From Streptomyces galbus (GTDB taxonomy: Bacteria; Actinomycetota; Actinomycetes; Streptomycetales; Streptomycetaceae), in NCBI RefSeq assembly GCF_005280195.1, contig NZ_SZPR01000039.1, forward strand, positions 1-47,266: DNA of 47,266 nt, read 5' to 3'. The notes below the pieces were generated by a model that was not told where the DNA came from, made no database searches, and saw nothing but the letters and a program-made list of their open reading frames with translations. Below, in pieces: positions 7,709-15,764 of the stretch (positions are counted from its first letter, which is position 1; each line of letters starts with the position of its first letter). A program made the translations under genes and the position numbers.

Positions 7709-9178
7709 TCAGAGGTCCGCCGCAGCACTCCTCGTCGAGGTCGTGGCCCCCGCCCGGAGCGGGGAACCGGCCCGACCCGCCGGCACGGACATCGCCAGCA
7801 GCGCGACGTCGTCCTCGGCCCCTTCCAGCGTCTGGGTCCGCAGCAGTTCGACGGTGTCGTCCACCAGGTCCGCCGCTCCGCCGGCCGTCGGACGTCCCGC
7901 GAGGAACGCCTCCAGCCCCTCCCAGCCGAGCCACCGGTCGGTGCCCGTACGGACCTCGGGCAGCCCGTCGGTGTACAGCAGCAGGGTGTCGCCGGGATCC
8001 AGGCGCAGCGTGGTCGCGGCGAACCGGGCCTGGGGGAACGCGCCGACGAGCATGCCGCCGGCCGGCCGCACGGCCTCGACGACGGTGGGCGTGCCGGTGC
8101 CCCCGCCGGTGTCGGCGGGGCGCAGCCGGTAGGCCGGGGGGTGCCCGCCGGTGGCGAGCCGCACGTCGAAGCCGCCGTCGCCGCGCGCGGTCAGCGTGCC
8201 GACGACGGCGGTGCAGAAGCGGCTGCCGGCCGTGACGTCCTCCAGGATCGCCTTGTTGAGGACGTCCAGGACCGCGACGGGGTCGGCGGTGTGCTGGGCG
8301 GCGGCCCGCAGGGTGTGCCGCACCAGTGAGGTGAGGGCGGCGGCCTCGGGGCCCTTGCCGCACACGTCGCCGAGGAAGAACGCCCACTCTCCGTCCCGCA
8401 GCGCGAAGACGTCGTAGAAGTCGCCGCCGACCTCGTGGGCGGACGCGGTGTGGTAGTGGCAGGCCAGCTCCAGTCCGGGCACCGTCGGCAGGGCGGGCGG
8501 CAGCAGGGTGCGCTGCAGGGCGGAGGCGAACGCGGCGATGGACGAGGCGTCCTTCTCCGCGCGGATCCGTGCCGCGCGTTCCACCTCGGCCAGCTTCGCC
8601 TGGGCGGCGGCGCGTTCGCGCTCGTCCCGCACGGCCTGCAGGGCGGACAGCCGCAGTTCGAGCTCGTCCATGACGATGTCGGCGAGCTCGGTCAGCAGCG
8701 CGGTGTCCCGCGGGCTGATCGAACGCGGTGCGGTGTCCAGGATGTTGAGCGTGCCGAGCCGGTGTCCGTCGCGCGTCACCAGGGGAGCCGCCGCGTAGAA
8801 GCGGATTCCCAGCGACCCCGTGACGAGGGGGTTCCCCCGCGCCACGTCGTCCAGGAGGGTGTCGGGTATGACCAGGGCGCCGTCCTGCAGCACCGCCGAC
8901 GAGCACAGCCCCAGGTCGCGGCCGACCTCGCGGACGCCTTCCAGACCGTGCGCGGCCTTGAACCAGATGCGGTCCACGTCCACGATCGTCACCGTCGCGA
9001 GCGGCACGTCGAACAGGCGTGCCGCGAGTGCGGCTATGCGGTCGAAGGCCCCGTCGGGCGGGGTGTCGAGGATGTCGTAGCGGCGCACCGCCTCGATCCG
9101 TGCCGCCTCCGCGTCGGCCGCCGCCGGCGGTGGTCCGAGGCGCGAGGGCGCCTCGCTCTCCCACGCCCCCTCAGTCAT
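7709..9178 (-). CDS. GAF domain / SpoIIE-type PP2C serine phosphatase
   Basis: The 489-residue protein starts with a GAF domain (about 28-175; RRYDILDTPPDGAFDRIAALAA...LGTLNILD), a family trait of PP2C regulators. A likely coiled-coil linker (178-215; rich in E/R/A) leads to a SpoIIE/RsbU-type PP2C phosphatase (about 220-465). Metal-binding residues are visible in EVGGDFYD (D253, D256), FLGDVCGKG (D271) and EDDVALLAM. It should dephosphorylate a STAS antagonist in response to a signal sensed by GAF. It converges on the MEDS-ATPase gene with only 7 bases between the stops, so the two facing transcripts probably share or interfere at their ends. Confidence 0.9.
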   Translation of the reverse strand: MTEGAWESEAPSRLGPPPAAADAEAARIEAVRRYDILDTPPDGAFDRIAALAARLFDVPLATVTIVDVDRIWFKAAHGLEGVREVGRDLGLCSSAVLQDGALVIPDTLLDDVARGNPLVTGSLGIRFYAAAPLVTRDGHRLGTLNILDTAPRSISPRDTALLTELADIVMDELELRLSALQAVRDERERAAAQAKLAEVERAARIRAEKDASSIAAFASALQRTLLPPALPTVPGLELACHYHTASAHEVGGDFYDVFALRDGEWAFFLGDVCGKGPEAAALTSLVRHTLRAAAQHTADPVAVLDVLNKAILEDVTAGSRFCTAVVGTLTARGDGGFDVRLATGGHPPAYRLRPADTGGGTGTPTVVEAVRPAGGMLVGAFPQARFAATTLRLDPGDTLLLYTDGLPEVRTGTDRWLGWEGLEAFLAGRPTAGGAADLVDDTVELLRTQTLEGAEDDVALLAMSVPAGRAGSPLRAGATTSTRSAAADL

Positions 9179-9358
9179 GCGTCACCCGCCTCGTCAGCGA
9201 GCGGGCAGCCGTGCTCGTGCGCGCGGGGCGGTGCGCCGGGGCGCCCCGTCTCGCCGCCGAGGGGAACTCGAGCGCGAGCAGCGCCACTTGCCTCTCCCAC
9301 GTCGTCGCCTGACGGCCGGTCGGACGTCAAATAGTTGTCGCCGGACAAATATATCGCT

Positions 9359-9955
9359 TCATGACGAGGAGTCACCCGGGGCGGGGCCCGCGCCGCCCCG
9401 GATCGCGTGCCGGCCGGCCGTGGTGATGCGGGTGACGGCCTCCAGGGTCAGGGCGTGGTCGTGCGGCTCGGTGTCCAGGGCCCGGTGGAGGGTCAGGCCC
9501 TCCACGAGCGCGTCGAGCTGGCGGGCCGTGTCCGGGTCGAAGTGCCGTTCGAGGTGGACGCGGCTGCGGCGCATCCACGCGTGGGTCAGCTCCCGGTAGG
9601 CGGGCCGGCGGGCGGCGAGGGTGTACAGCTCCTGGGCGAGGACGAGGTCGCGCCGGCTGCCCTCGGACAGGGCGTGCACGAGGTCGGCCACGGCCCGGCG
9701 GGCCTGGTCGGGATCGGCCGGACCCGCGAGGTGGGCGTCGAACACGGCGGCGATGTGGTCGGTGAAGCGGCCGAACGCCTCGCGCAGCAGGTCGTCGATG
9801 CCGTCGAAGTGGTACGTCATCGACCCCAGCGGAACGCCGGCCCGCGCGGCGATCCTGCGGTGGGAGACGCGGGCGATGCCCTCGTCGGCGATGAGGTCGA
9901 GGGTGGCGTCGAGGATGCGCTCACGGCGCCGTGGGTCGGTGTGTCCGGTGGCCAT
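9359..9955 (-). CDS. TetR/AcrR-family transcriptional regulator
   Basis: This is a 198-residue TetR-type repressor. Residues about 10-55 form the helix-turn-helix region (RRERILDATLDLIADEGIARVSHRRIAARAGVPLGSMTYHFDGIDDLL), followed by an all-helical ligand-binding domain. It lies 10 bases after the acetyltransferase stop, on the same strand, so the two form an operon. The palindromes just ahead of the acetyltransferase start (10550-10590) are the best candidates for its own operator, giving autoregulation. The inducing ligand is unknown. Confidence 0.92.
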   Translation of the reverse strand: MATGHTDPRRRERILDATLDLIADEGIARVSHRRIAARAGVPLGSMTYHFDGIDDLLREAFGRFTDHIAAVFDAHLAGPADPDQARRAVADLVHALSEGSRRDLVLAQELYTLAARRPAYRELTHAWMRRSRVHLERHFDPDTARQLDALVEGLTLHRALDTEPHDHALTLEAVTRITTAGRHAIRGGAGPAPGDSSS

Positions 9956-9965
9956 GGCGGCGGGG

Positions 9966-10547
9966 CTACAGGTTCCGCACCGGCCGGGCCGGGTTGCCGA
10001 CGGCGACGACGTTCGGGGGGACGTCCTTGGTGACGACGGAGCCCGCGCCGATGACGGAGTCGTGCCCGATGGTGACCCCGGGCAGCACGATGGCTCCGCC
10101 GCCGAGCCACACGTTGTCGCCGATCGTGATCGGCCGGGCGGCCTCCAGCTTGTCGCGCCGCGGTCCGGGCTCCAGCGGGTGCGTGGGGGTGAGTAGTTGG
10201 ACGTTCGGGCCGATCTGGCAGTCGGCGCCGATGAGGATGTCCGCGACGTCCAGCGCGGTCAGGTTGTAGTTGACGAAGGTACGGGCGCCGATGCGGATGT
10301 TGCTGCCGTAGTCGACGTACAGCGGGGGCCGGACGTGCGCCTCCTCGCCGAGGGCGCCGAGCAGTCGGGCCAGGAGGGGCCGGGCGGCGTCCGCGTCCTC
10401 GGCGTAGGCCGCCTGGTAGTGCGCGGCCAGCCGGACGGCCCGCTGCTGCCTGCGGGCGATCTCGGGGTCGTCGGCGATGTAGAGGTCGCCCGCCCGCATG
10501 CGTTCCAGGTTGCTGCGCGGGTCACCCGCGAAGTGGTCGGTCACCAT
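9966..10547 (-). CDS. Maltose/galactoside O-acetyltransferase-like hexapeptide-repeat enzyme
   Basis: This 193-residue protein has the maltose O-acetyltransferase N-terminal motif (RMRAGDLYIADDPEIARRQQRA, about 13-34) and then left-handed beta-helix hexapeptide repeats (VDYGSNIRIGARTFVNYNLTALDVADILIGADCQIGPNV, then IGDNVWLGGGAIVLPGVTIG). The family moves acetyl from acetyl-CoA to a sugar hydroxyl as a trimer; NYN and the conserved H of TPTHPL are the usual catalytic region. It is the first gene of an operon with the TetR gene. Its ATG lies 2-3 bases from a palindromic operator, so repression would be tight. The acceptor cannot be told from sequence. Confidence 0.9.
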   Translation of the reverse strand: MVTDHFAGDPRSNLERMRAGDLYIADDPEIARRQQRAVRLAAHYQAAYAEDADAARPLLARLLGALGEEAHVRPPLYVDYGSNIRIGARTFVNYNLTALDVADILIGADCQIGPNVQLLTPTHPLEPGPRRDKLEAARPITIGDNVWLGGGAIVLPGVTIGHDSVIGAGSVVTKDVPPNVVAVGNPARPVRNL

Positions 10548-10549
10548 GC

Positions 10550-10590
10550 GTACGATCGTACACTCGGAGCGTACGATCGTACGCTCCGAG
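10550..10590 (-). promoter_or_regulatory. Tandem palindromic operator before the acetyltransferase-tetR operon
   Basis: The perfect 12-bp palindrome GTACGATCGTAC occurs twice, at 10550-10561 and 10571-10582, 21 bp apart (two helical turns). The second is embedded in a perfect 28-bp palindrome (10563-10590). Each copy contains TACGAT, which resembles a -10 hexamer, so bound protein would occlude the promoter. The TetR product of the same operon is the likely binder. The sites also lie 112 bp upstream of the divergent secreted-protein gene and might affect it. Confidence 0.75.
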
Positions 10591-10701
10591 CGGCGGCGTG
10601 GGCGTTCACCGGGGCGGACCGCCGTTACCCGGGCCGGGCCGTGGACGTTCTCCCAGCGGCGCCACCTGCGGCGCCGTCACGAGACGAACGGAGCGATCTT
10701 G

Positions 10702-10983
10702 ATGCGTGGGACGAAGCTGGGAGCGGTCACGTTGCTGGCCGGTGCCGCGATGCTCGGCGGCGGTACGACGGCCACGGCGGCCCCGCAGCCGGCGGACGCC
10801 GCGACGAGCGGCCTCGCCGGCCTCGCCGCGCCGGTCGTCGGCGAGCCCGTCGCCGAGGCGGTCGGGGCGGTCGGCGAACCGCTGGTCGAGGCACTGGTGC
10901 CGTGCCCCGCGCCGTGGGCCGGGCCGGGCCTGAACATCAGTGAGCAGTACCTGACCTGTGTGGGCGGTGCGCTCGCCGACTGA
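10702..10983 (+). CDS. Small secreted protein of unknown function
   Basis: This is a 93-residue protein. A signal peptide is clear: MRGTKLGAVTLLAGAAMLGGG with cleavage probably near TATAA-APQ (about 25-27). The mature part is about 65 residues, Ala/Val/Glu/Pro-rich, with two cysteines (VPCPAPW and LTCVGG) that could form a disulfide. The start ATG is 8 bases after a GGAG ribosome site. It has no chaplin or rodlin signature that I can recognise. A strong terminator follows within 20 bases, so it is probably monocistronic. Confidence 0.75.
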   Translation: MRGTKLGAVTLLAGAAMLGGGTTATAAPQPADAATSGLAGLAAPVVGEPVAEAVGAVGEPLVEALVPCPAPWAGPGLNISEQYLTCVGGALAD

Positions 10984-11001
10984 CCGCGTCGACCGGCGAT
11001 C

Positions 11002-11041
11002 GCGCGGAGCCCGCGCCGGCCTCCCGGCGCGGGCTCCGCGC
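11002..11041 (+). terminator. Strong hairpin terminator
   Basis: Perfect 18-base GC-rich arms (11002-11019 and 11024-11041) with a 4-base loop lie 18 bases after the stop of the secreted-protein gene. The aldo/keto reductase gene ends at 11073 from the other side, so the hairpin may act in both directions. Confidence 0.85.
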
Positions 11042-11072
11042 TGCTCGTGCCCGTGCGCCCCGGCGCGCCGGG

Positions 11073-12071
11073 TCAGCGGTGCTTGACGCCCGGACGGGCG
11101 CCCGAGGCCAGGGTGGGCCCGGTGACGGGGACGTCGCCCAGGGCCCGGTCCACGGCGGCCAGCAGGTCGTCGGACAGCTCCACCCCGGAGGCCGCGGCGT
11201 TGGCGTGGACCTGCTCGGGCCGCGAGGCGCCGGTGATGGCGGAGGCGACCTCGCTGCGGCGCAGCACCCAGGCCAGTGCCAGGGTCGGCATGCTCATCCC
11301 CGCCTCCTCGGCGAGCGGCACCAGGCGCTGGACGGCTTCCAGGGTGGCGTCGCTGTACACGAGGTCCTGCGACACCGCCATGTCCGCACTGGCGAACCGG
11401 CTGCCCTCCGGCACGGGCTGCCCGGGCTTGTACTTGCCGGTGAGCACGCCCTGGGCGAGCGGCGACCAGACGATCTGCGAGATGCCGTGGGACGCGCACA
11501 GCCCGAAGACCTCGGCCTCCGGCGCCTGCCACAGCATCGAGTACTGCGGCTGAGAGGAGACGAACAGGTCGGGTCCGGCGACGTCGAGGGCGGCCCGGAT
11601 CTGCTCGGGCGTCCACTCGCTGAACCCGATGTAGCGGGCCTTGCCCTGGTCGACGACCTTCTGGAACGCCTCGACGACGTCCTCGACCGGAACTCCGGGG
11701 TCGAAGCGGTGCGCCTGGTAGAGGTCGACGTGGTCGGTCCTGAGCCGGGTCAGGGAGGCGTCGATCTGTTTGGCTATCTGGTCCGGGGCCAGACCCTGGT
11801 CGGCCGGGTCGTCCGACATCGGGAAGTAGACCTTGGTGGCGAGGACGTAGGAGTCGCGGGGGTGGGCCGAGAGGATCTCGCCCCACGCGGTCTCGGCGGC
11901 GCCCTGCCCGTAGACGTTGGCGGTGTCGAAGAAGGTGATGCCCGCGTCGAACGCCGCTTCGGTGCAGGCGCGGGTCCGGTCCGCCTCGATGCCGCCGGAG
12001 TAGGTGAGCCAGGACCCCAGCGAGATCTCCGAGACCTCGAGGTCCGAGCTGCCCAGTGTGCGGTAACGCAT
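11073..12071 (-). CDS. Aldo/keto reductase
   Basis: This 332-residue enzyme is of the AKR superfamily, in the Kv-beta-like/YghZ-type branch. The catalytic tetrad is visible: D49 and Y54 in FFDTANVYG, K80 in VLATKV and H121 in LYQAHRFD. The C-terminal NADPH-binding region AITGASRPEQVHANAAASGVELS is also present. It reduces aldehydes or ketones with NADPH; the substrate cannot be inferred. It begins at an ATG (complement 12069-12071) preceded by a GGGAG-like site. The alpha/beta hydrolase gene ends 60 bases upstream on the same strand, so co-transcription is possible. Confidence 0.92.
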   Translation of the reverse strand: MRYRTLGSSDLEVSEISLGSWLTYSGGIEADRTRACTEAAFDAGITFFDTANVYGQGAAETAWGEILSAHPRDSYVLATKVYFPMSDDPADQGLAPDQIAKQIDASLTRLRTDHVDLYQAHRFDPGVPVEDVVEAFQKVVDQGKARYIGFSEWTPEQIRAALDVAGPDLFVSSQPQYSMLWQAPEAEVFGLCASHGISQIVWSPLAQGVLTGKYKPGQPVPEGSRFASADMAVSQDLVYSDATLEAVQRLVPLAEEAGMSMPTLALAWVLRRSEVASAITGASRPEQVHANAAASGVELSDDLLAAVDRALGDVPVTGPTLASGARPGVKHR

Positions 12072-12131
12072 GTGGCTCCCATGGGTCGCGGTCGACTGTG
12101 GTCCGGCCCCGGGTTCCCGCCGAGCCGCGCC

Positions 12132-13076
12132 CTACGTCGACTCGACCCGTCCTACCGCGCCGTCCCCGGTCGTCAGCGCCTCGCACGCGGCCGGCCAGCC
12201 GGGGTCGCCGGGCCGGAAGCGGCTGTGCAGCCAGGCCGCGGTGAGGCGGCCGAGGGCGGCGACCCGCCCGGGGTTCTCGTCGGTGGTCTCGGCGGCGTCG
12301 TACCCGGAGATCCCGCCGAGCAGGTGCCCGGCGCCGAAGAGGGTGAGCAGCGTCTTGGGGGCGGGGGCGAGCCGGTAGGGGTCGGCGTGCCAGTCCGGGC
12401 CGACGTCGGTGAAGTGCCGGGAGTCGTCCTCGTCCCCGGCGACGACCAGGGCGGGCGTGGTCATGGTGGAGAAGTCCGTGGACCGGAAGAACGGCACCCA
12501 CCCGGCCCTCGGCCCGTTGAGGGCGTCCCCGCCCCTGCCCGGCGCGGCGAGCAGGACGCCCGCGCTGATGCGGGGCTCGGTCAGGTCGACCACCTCGCCG
12601 GTGTCCGGGTCGGTGGCCCGGGCGCCCAGCAGCAGGCTCGCGGTGTGGCCGCCCAGCGAGTGCCCGGCGACCGCGATCCGGTCGTGGTCGACCCGCCCGG
12701 CGAGCTGCGGCACGGTCTTCTCGATCGCGTCGAGCCGGTCGACGAGGTCGCTCATGTCCCGCGCGCGGGAGCGCCAGAAGAACGGCGCCCCGGGGGCGTC
12801 GGCGAGCCGGTGGCTCAGGGTGCGGGAGCTGAGGTGGGTGGGCTGCAGGACGACGAACCCGGCCGCCGCCCAGAGCTGGGCGAGGGGCGCGTACCCGTTC
12901 AGCGAGGAGAGGTGGTGCGAGCCGCCGTGTCCGTGCGAGAGCAGGACGACGGGCAGGGCGGTCCCGGTCACCGGAGCGGTGACCCGGACCTCGAGGTCCA
13001 CGGGCCGCCCGGGCACGGACAGGACCACCGGGCTGTACGACAGCACGGCGGGGGTGTGGTCGGTGGGTGCGTTCAC
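12132..13076 (-). CDS. Alpha/beta hydrolase (chlorophyllase / PAF-acetylhydrolase-like)
   Basis: This is a 314-residue alpha/beta-hydrolase. The oxyanion region is LPVVLLSHGHGGSHH (about 41-55), and the nucleophile elbow is AVAGHSLGGHTA with the serine in GHSLG (about 143-147). Likely acid and histidine are DED (about 215-217) and GAGHLLGG. No signal peptide is visible, so it should act in the cytoplasm. Ester substrate unknown. The start is a GTG at 13076. An interlocked promoter and operator lies just upstream, so it is probably inducible by a TetR-like regulator encoded elsewhere. Confidence 0.85.
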   Translation of the reverse strand: MNAPTDHTPAVLSYSPVVLSVPGRPVDLEVRVTAPVTGTALPVVLLSHGHGGSHHLSSLNGYAPLAQLWAAAGFVVLQPTHLSSRTLSHRLADAPGAPFFWRSRARDMSDLVDRLDAIEKTVPQLAGRVDHDRIAVAGHSLGGHTASLLLGARATDPDTGEVVDLTEPRISAGVLLAAPGRGGDALNGPRAGWVPFFRSTDFSTMTTPALVVAGDEDDSRHFTDVGPDWHADPYRLAPAPKTLLTLFGAGHLLGGISGYDAAETTDENPGRVAALGRLTAAWLHSRFRPGDPGWPAACEALTTGDGAVGRVEST

Positions 13077-13097
13077 GGCAAGGAGATCCCTTCAAAG

Positions 13098-13144
13098 CGG
13101 AACGTCGTTCCGGAAGTATCCGGAGCGACGTTCCGCTTTGTCAA
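13098..13144 (-). promoter_or_regulatory. Promoter with two interlocked operators for the alpha/beta hydrolase
   Basis: Read on the minus strand, TTGACA (13144-13139) is followed by 18 bases and GATACT (13120-13115), a good vegetative promoter. A perfect 15-bp dyad CGGAACGTCGTTCCG lies at 13098-13112, right after the -10. A one-mismatch relative (CGGAACGTCGCTCCG on the minus strand, 13126-13112 side) fills the spacer. The outer arms (13094-13108 and 13126-13140) are also exact inverted repeats of 15 bases. The layout suits a TetR-type repressor; the hairpin may double as a terminator for the GH2 gene ending at 13164. Confidence 0.7.
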
Positions 13145-13163
13145 GGGTTCCCGCTGCCCGGGG

Positions 13164-15527
13164 TCACGGGGCCCAGGGGTTCTCCACGGCCCAGGTGGTG
13201 TCCTCCGTGAAGGACGCCGGGTTGTCCCAGGCGTGGGCGCCGCCCGGGGTGGCCAGCCACAGTTCGGCGTTGATGTGGCGCAGGTACTGGCCGGGGAAGT
13301 TCGACGCCATCAGCCGTACGCCGCCGCTGCCGGGCACCGCGCACCAGGTGGCGTCGGCCCGGAACAGGTCCGTGCCGTCGCCCGGGTCCTTGCGGACGCG
13401 GAAGTCGCGGTGGCGCAGGTACTCGCCGGGGTAGTTGCGCGACTCGAAGGAGTAGCAGGAGGAGTCGGCGAGGCCGGGCACGATCCGCCAGGTGGCGTCC
13501 TGCTTCAGCAGGTCGGTGCTGGAGTCGTTCACCACCTCGGTGTAGCCGAGGCCGTCCCGGTGGCGGGCGTAGCGGTCGGTGAAGCCGGGGGTGGTGACCC
13601 GCAGCGACCTGTACGCGCCGGTGGGCAGGGTGACCCGGGGCGCGGGGGAGCGCGAGGCGTCGATCAGGGCCTGGTTGGCCGCCCTGACCCGGGCCCGGTC
13701 GACCTTGACCACCTGGCGGTCGTACGTGAGCAGGCCGTTGGCCTCGTTCTCGACGTCCGTGATCTCCGTGTAGACGGACGCCGACAGGCCGGCCGGCATC
13801 TGCTGGAGCCGCAGGGCGTCCAGGAGGCCGGTCAGGCGGTCGTTCAGCCGGGCGGTGGTGGCCTGGTCCTCGTAGCTGAAGCCGCCGCCGGGGTACCACT
13901 CGTGGCCGGCCACCCGGTAGCCGAGGCCGCCGTACTCGCCGAGGACGGCCGCGCGGGTCGCGGTCGGCGCGGTCACCCCCGGGCCGACGTACACGTGGTG
14001 GTCGACGACGTCCCCGTTGCCGCCGTCCACCGCGCCGCAGCAGTTGACGCCGCTCATGTTGTCCACCAGCCGCGAGGGGTCGTACGCCTTGATGTCGGAG
14101 GCGATGCGGGCCTGGTCGTACTGGCCCCAGCCCTCGTTCTGGTCCACCCACATCACCAGCGCGGGGGAGCTGCGGTGCTGGTCGACGACCCGGTGGAACT
14201 CGCTCTCCCACTGGGTGCGGGCGGCGGCGCCCGGGGTGCGCAGGTCCATGGCGGGCATGTCCTGCCAGACCAGCAGTCCCAGCCGGTCGGCCCAGTAGAA
14301 CCAGCGCTGCGGTTCGACCTTGATGTGCTTGCGGACCATGTTGAACCCGAGGTCCTTGTGCGCCTGCAGGTCGTACCTCAGGGCGTCGTCGGTGGGCGCG
14401 GTGTAGATGCCGTCGGGCCAGTAGCCCTGGTCGAGGGTGCCCGTCTGGAAGACGAACCTGCCGTTCAGGACGGGGCGCAGCACGCCGTCGACCTTCGCGA
14501 GGGCGATGGAGCGCATGCCGGTGTAGCTGCCCACGGAGTCCACGGTCGCGGCGCCGGCGAGCAGGTCGGCCCGGACGTCGTAGAGGTAGGGGTCGTCGGG
14601 CGTCCACAGGTGCGGGCTCGGCACCGGCACGGTGAAGGTGCTGCCGACCGGTCCGGTGGCGGTGCCCACCGCGGTGCCGCCCGCCGAGACCGTCACCCGT
14701 GCGGTGTGCCCGTTCACCCCTGCGCCCAGGACGGTGACCCGGAGCGTGCCGTTCGTCAGGTCGGGCACCAGGTCCAGGCGCGTGATGCGCGCCGCCGGGG
14801 TGGGCTCCAGCCACACGGTCTGCCAGATGCCCGAGGCAGCGGTGTAGAAGATGCCGCCACCGGAGTGGGGCGTGACGTCGTTGACGCGCTGCTTGCCGAT
14901 GGCTTGATCGCCGTTCTGGGTCGGGTCCCAGACGGAGACGACCAGGGTGTTGGTGCCGGAGGTCAAGAGGTCGGTGATGTCGTAGGAGAAGGCGTCGTAG
15001 CCGCCGCTGTGGGGCGTGCCGGCCTGCTGTCCGTTCACCCAGACCGTCGTGCGCCAGTCGCTCGCGCCGAAGTTGAGCTGGACGCGGCGGCCGCTCCAGC
15101 CGGCCGGGACGGTGACGGTGCGCCGGTACCAGAGCCTGTCGTCCTGGGTGATCTTGCGCTGGATGCCCGAGAGGGCGGACTCGGCGACGAACGGCACCCG
15201 GATCTGCTGCGGCCAGGCCGTCGGCGGGCCCGCGTCCACCGGGGTCACCGCGAAGTCCCAGAGGCCGTTGAGGTTCAGCCAGTCGGAGCGGGTGAGCTGG
15301 GGACGCGGGTACTCGGGCAGCGGGTGGTCGACGGGGACCTGGGCGGTCCAGGGCGTCGTCATGGGGGAGGGCTTCGGGGTCCAGGCGGCCGCCTGCGCCG
15401 CCGCGCCGCCGGCCGAGGTCAGCGCGGCCAGGCACAGCAGGGCCAGGGCGGCGAACAGGGCGGCGGCGGTGGAGCGCCGGGGGCGGGGGCGGGCGGTGTG
15501 CGGGTCCGGTTGCGGTGACGAGCCCAT
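13164..15527 (-). CDS. Secreted glycoside hydrolase family 2 enzyme with C-terminal AbfB module
   Basis: The protein has 787 residues from the ATG at 15527, chosen because GAGGAG lies 7 bases upstream and a signal peptide follows at once (RPRPRRSTAAALFAALALLCLAALTSAGGAAAQA, with a twin-arginine-like charge cluster). Next come the GH2 sugar-binding jelly roll (PRPQLTRSDWLNLNGLWDF...), immunoglobulin-like and TIM-barrel domains. The likely acid/base is E465 in WVDQNEGW and the nucleophile E531 in LGEYGG. The last 140 or so residues resemble an AbfB (CBM42) arabinofuranose-binding module with repeated NYPGEYLRH and NFPGQYLRH. It should attack an arabinose-bearing plant polysaccharide outside the cell; exact linkage unknown. 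A LacI-type operator lies 139 bases upstream. Confidence 0.88.
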   Translation of the reverse strand: MGSSPQPDPHTARPRPRRSTAAALFAALALLCLAALTSAGGAAAQAAAWTPKPSPMTTPWTAQVPVDHPLPEYPRPQLTRSDWLNLNGLWDFAVTPVDAGPPTAWPQQIRVPFVAESALSGIQRKITQDDRLWYRRTVTVPAGWSGRRVQLNFGASDWRTTVWVNGQQAGTPHSGGYDAFSYDITDLLTSGTNTLVVSVWDPTQNGDQAIGKQRVNDVTPHSGGGIFYTAASGIWQTVWLEPTPAARITRLDLVPDLTNGTLRVTVLGAGVNGHTARVTVSAGGTAVGTATGPVGSTFTVPVPSPHLWTPDDPYLYDVRADLLAGAATVDSVGSYTGMRSIALAKVDGVLRPVLNGRFVFQTGTLDQGYWPDGIYTAPTDDALRYDLQAHKDLGFNMVRKHIKVEPQRWFYWADRLGLLVWQDMPAMDLRTPGAAARTQWESEFHRVVDQHRSSPALVMWVDQNEGWGQYDQARIASDIKAYDPSRLVDNMSGVNCCGAVDGGNGDVVDHHVYVGPGVTAPTATRAAVLGEYGGLGYRVAGHEWYPGGGFSYEDQATTARLNDRLTGLLDALRLQQMPAGLSASVYTEITDVENEANGLLTYDRQVVKVDRARVRAANQALIDASRSPAPRVTLPTGAYRSLRVTTPGFTDRYARHRDGLGYTEVVNDSSTDLLKQDATWRIVPGLADSSCYSFESRNYPGEYLRHRDFRVRKDPGDGTDLFRADATWCAVPGSGGVRLMASNFPGQYLRHINAELWLATPGGAHAWDNPASFTEDTTWAVENPWAP

Positions 15528-15665
15528 GGTCTGCTCCTCGAGGGCGTGGGGGCGGAGCGCTGACGGGAGTACTGGCAGGTGCATGACACGACCGGTGACG
15601 GACGGGCGGGCGCGCGGGGGAGAAGGGGCGGTGCGACGACTGGAAGAGTCGGGTCCGACCCTGGT

Positions 15666-15680
15666 TTTACATCGTTGCAA
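15666..15680 (-). promoter_or_regulatory. LacI-type operator upstream of the secreted GH2 gene
   Basis: TTTACATCGTTGCAA here reads on the minus strand as TTGCAACGATGTAAA, nearly the same as the sites at 16863 and 18829. It lies 139 bases before the GH2 start, a sensible promoter position. The local LacI protein is the likely binder. Confidence 0.75.
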
Positions 15681-15764
15681 GGAGGCTGTAAAGGGTCGCC
15701 GCGAGAGCTGTGGGAGCGGGACGGGCGGCCCGACCCGCCTGCCGCTGCCGCCCGTCGGCCCCCG

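Noticed and set aside
9335..9348. TTGTC-GCCG-GACAA dyad upstream of the GAF-SpoIIE phosphatase gene
   Set aside because: Arms are only 5 bases; it may be an operator in an AT-rich promoter region, but one copy is not enough to claim it.
11079..15518. 1479-codon plus-strand frame opposite the reductase, hydrolase and GH2 genes
   Set aside because: It spans three genuine minus-strand genes and their promoters, and its composition is typical of an antisense shadow.
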